Source: Streptomyces sp. NRRL WC-3618
GTDB taxonomy: Bacteria; Actinomycetota; Actinomycetes; Streptomycetales; Streptomycetaceae
Assembly (NCBI RefSeq): GCF_001280005.1
Contig: NZ_LGDW01000482.1
Coordinates: 1 to 34,447 of the forward strand
DNA length: 34,447 nt
Reading direction: 5' to 3'
Made by a program: the position numbers and the translations under genes. Numbering within the stretch: position 1 is the first letter of the stretch; the number at the start of each line of letters is the position of its first letter. The notes beneath the pieces were generated by a model, which saw only the letters and a program-made list of their open reading frames with translations, made no database searches and was not told the DNA's origin. Positions 33,338 to 34,447 of this stretch are shown piece by piece.

Positions 33338-34102
33338 TCAGGCGGCCCGCGCCACCATCGCCTCGATCCCCGCCACCAGCAGCTCCAGCGCGAAGTCGAA
33401 GTCCCGCTCGCGCATCTCCTCCACCGTGGTGCCGCCCCGCGCCGCCATCAGGTCCGCCGACTCCTGGATGAACTCGGCGGCCTCCGGGGCGGCATCGAGG
33501 GTACTCATCGCATGCTGGAAAAAGGCGTCCTGGGTCATGCCGGCCTCCGCGCAGCGGGCGATGAAGTGCCCCTCGATCGTGCCGAACCCGTACACGAACT
33601 GGAAGACGGCACCGATGGCACCCGACTGCCCCCGCATTGGCAGGCCGGTGCGACGGATGACGCGCTGGACGGCGATCGAGAACGCCTGCGCGTGGGGGCC
33701 GATGTTGAGGTAGACCCCGGTGAGCGGCGACGCCCATGGGTGGCGGACCAGCAGGGCGCGGTACTCGCCGGCCAGCGTACGCAACTGGTCGCGCCAGTCC
33801 TCGTCCTGCGCGTCCGGGTCGGGCAGGCGCAGTTCGGCGCAGGCCGCGTCGAGGGCGAGTTCCAGCAGGTCGTCCTTGGTGTCGACGTACCAGTACACGG
33901 ACATCGCCGTCACGTTCAGCTCGGCTGCGAGACGCCGCATCGAGAACTTGGCGAGCCCCTCAGCGTCCAGCAACCGCACGGACACCTCGGTGATCCGGTC
34001 CCGATCAAGCCCGGACGGCTGCCCACCGCGACCACTGCCGCCCCGGCGCGCCTTCCCCTCGAGCCAGACACTGCTCCGCACGGCCCGCTGGCCTGCCTTC
34101 AC
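33338..34102 (-). CDS. TetR-family transcriptional regulator
   Basis: 254 residues from GTG 34102 (GGGAGG about 10 nt upstream). The TetR DNA-binding domain is clear: DRDRITEVSVRLLDAEGLAK, FSMRRLAAELNVTAMSVYWY (the HTH) and VDTKDDLLELALDAACAELR. The C-terminal ligand domain resembles TetR_C-type (HPWASPLTGVYLNIGPHAQA, GAVFQFVYGFGTIEGHFIAR). A Gly/Arg-rich leader (ARRGGSGRGGQPSG) precedes the HTH. No target gene is divergent from it inside the window; the adjacent genes converge. An open extension upstream runs only through dispersed repeats and is not real coding. Confidence 0.9.
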   Translation of the reverse strand: MKAGQRAVRSSVWLEGKARRGGSGRGGQPSGLDRDRITEVSVRLLDAEGLAKFSMRRLAAELNVTAMSVYWYVDTKDDLLELALDAACAELRLPDPDAQDEDWRDQLRTLAGEYRALLVRHPWASPLTGVYLNIGPHAQAFSIAVQRVIRRTGLPMRGQSGAIGAVFQFVYGFGTIEGHFIARCAEAGMTQDAFFQHAMSTLDAAPEAAEFIQESADLMAARGGTTVEEMRERDFDFALELLVAGIEAMVARAA

Positions 34103-34207
34103 AATGGCGCACCTCCCGATACACACGTCCACAAGCAAGAATGCCAGGCCCCAGCACCCCCAACGGAGCCCAAAGGCACACGGGCCACCCCCTGATCTAC
34201 GCCTACC

Positions 34208-34430
34208 CACAACAAACCCGCACCCGACCGATAGGCGGCGCGGCCCAATGGGGGCGCGGGGAACTGCGCAAAAAACCACAACAAACCCGCACCCGACCGA
34301 TAGGCGGCGCGGCCCAATGGGGGCGCGAGGAACTGCGCAAAAACCCACAACGGACCCGCACCCGACCGATCTAGGGGCGCGGGGAACTGCGCGAAACCCA
34401 CAACGGACCCGCACCCACCCAGCAACCCGC
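34208..34430. repeat. Cluster of the dispersed Streptomyces repeat (69-bp period)
   Basis: Copies start at 34208, 34277 and 34346 (exact 69-bp period) and 34399 (shorter, 53 bp on). Each has CACAAC(A/G)(A/G)ACCCGCACCC followed, in the first two, by a GGCGGCGCGGCCCAATG insert and the GGGGCGCGGGGAACTGCGC core. The third copy matches 3816-3838 over 23 bp. This lies upstream of tetR and extends to near the window edge. Confidence 0.88.
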
Positions 34431-34447
34431 CCCCGGCCCCCCTAGAC

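Noticed and set aside
34103..34414. N-terminal extension of the TetR gene through the repeat cluster
   Set aside because: The added residues are translated repeats (AVPRAPIGPRRLSVGCG units); the GTG at 34102 has a ribosome site and gives a normal TetR length.

Overview
This is a high-GC actinobacterial chromosome segment, almost certainly from a Streptomyces. The evidence is the codon bias (G/C third positions), GTG/TTG starts, TAGGCT/TAGGGT-type -10 boxes, a tandem sigF/sigN-type pair of developmental sigma factors, and the set of neighbours (upp, tadA with its associated protein, tRNA-Ser, the Dabb protein, the small leaderless genes). I recall the upp-tadA-sigF-sigN order from the Streptomyces core chromosome, but that has not been checked here.

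Layout. 0-7 kb: a large secreted beta-propeller/FG-GAP repeat protein (minus); a small zinc-finger-like gene whose 3' part runs through a dispersed Streptomyces repeat; and a 987-residue GAF-PAS-PAS-GAF-PP2C-HATPase signalling phosphatase (minus). 7-9 kb: a two-gene pyrimidine-catabolism cassette, rutA plus an isochorismatase-fold amidohydrolase. 9-12.3 kb: small hypothetical and DUF5707 genes, a PD-(D/E)XK (Rpn-like) protein carrying an in-frame minisatellite, and a tail-anchored protein with DnaJ-like CxxC zinc clusters. 12.4-15.9 kb: a translationally coupled sugar ABC importer (lipoprotein plus two permeases, no ATPase). 15.7-16.5 kb is degenerate. 16.5-20 kb: a CopC-CopD copper protein and an SDR-cupin pair. 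20-25 kb is housekeeping: an HhH DNA-repair protein, a VapB-like small protein, a LytR_C protein, upp, tadA and its partner, tRNA-Ser(CGA), a small membrane protein and a Dabb protein. 25-27.3 kb: two paralogous SigB/F-type sigma factors. 27.3-28.5 kb: a scar holding a frameshifted, truncated lipoprotein gene that converges on a truncated GntR regulator. 28.5-33.2 kb: a small membrane protein, then an apparent operon of MarR, a 14-TM MFS exporter fused to three transthyretin/Ig-like domains, and a YceI protein carrying a fourth such domain, followed by a PPOX-fold F420-type oxidoreductase. 33.2-34.4 kb: a 9-bp minisatellite, a TetR regulator and another cluster of the dispersed repeat.

How the genes work together. 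The most coherent and unusual module is MarR/MFS-(Ig)3/(Ig)-YceI. The exporter tail and the YceI head share one repeat family, and topology places all four domains in the cytoplasm, a location not usual for this fold. The rutA pair looks like a minimal pyrimidine-ring-opening route. The PP2C-HATPase protein and the two SigB-type sigma factors belong to the same kind of regulatory network (partner-switching), but no direct link is visible. Several genes (the VapB-like gene, the LytR_C gene, upp, the small membrane gene at 28.5 kb, and the PPOX gene) appear to have leaderless transcripts, with a -10 box 6-8 nt before the start codon. No CRISPR array, insertion sequence or prophage is visible.
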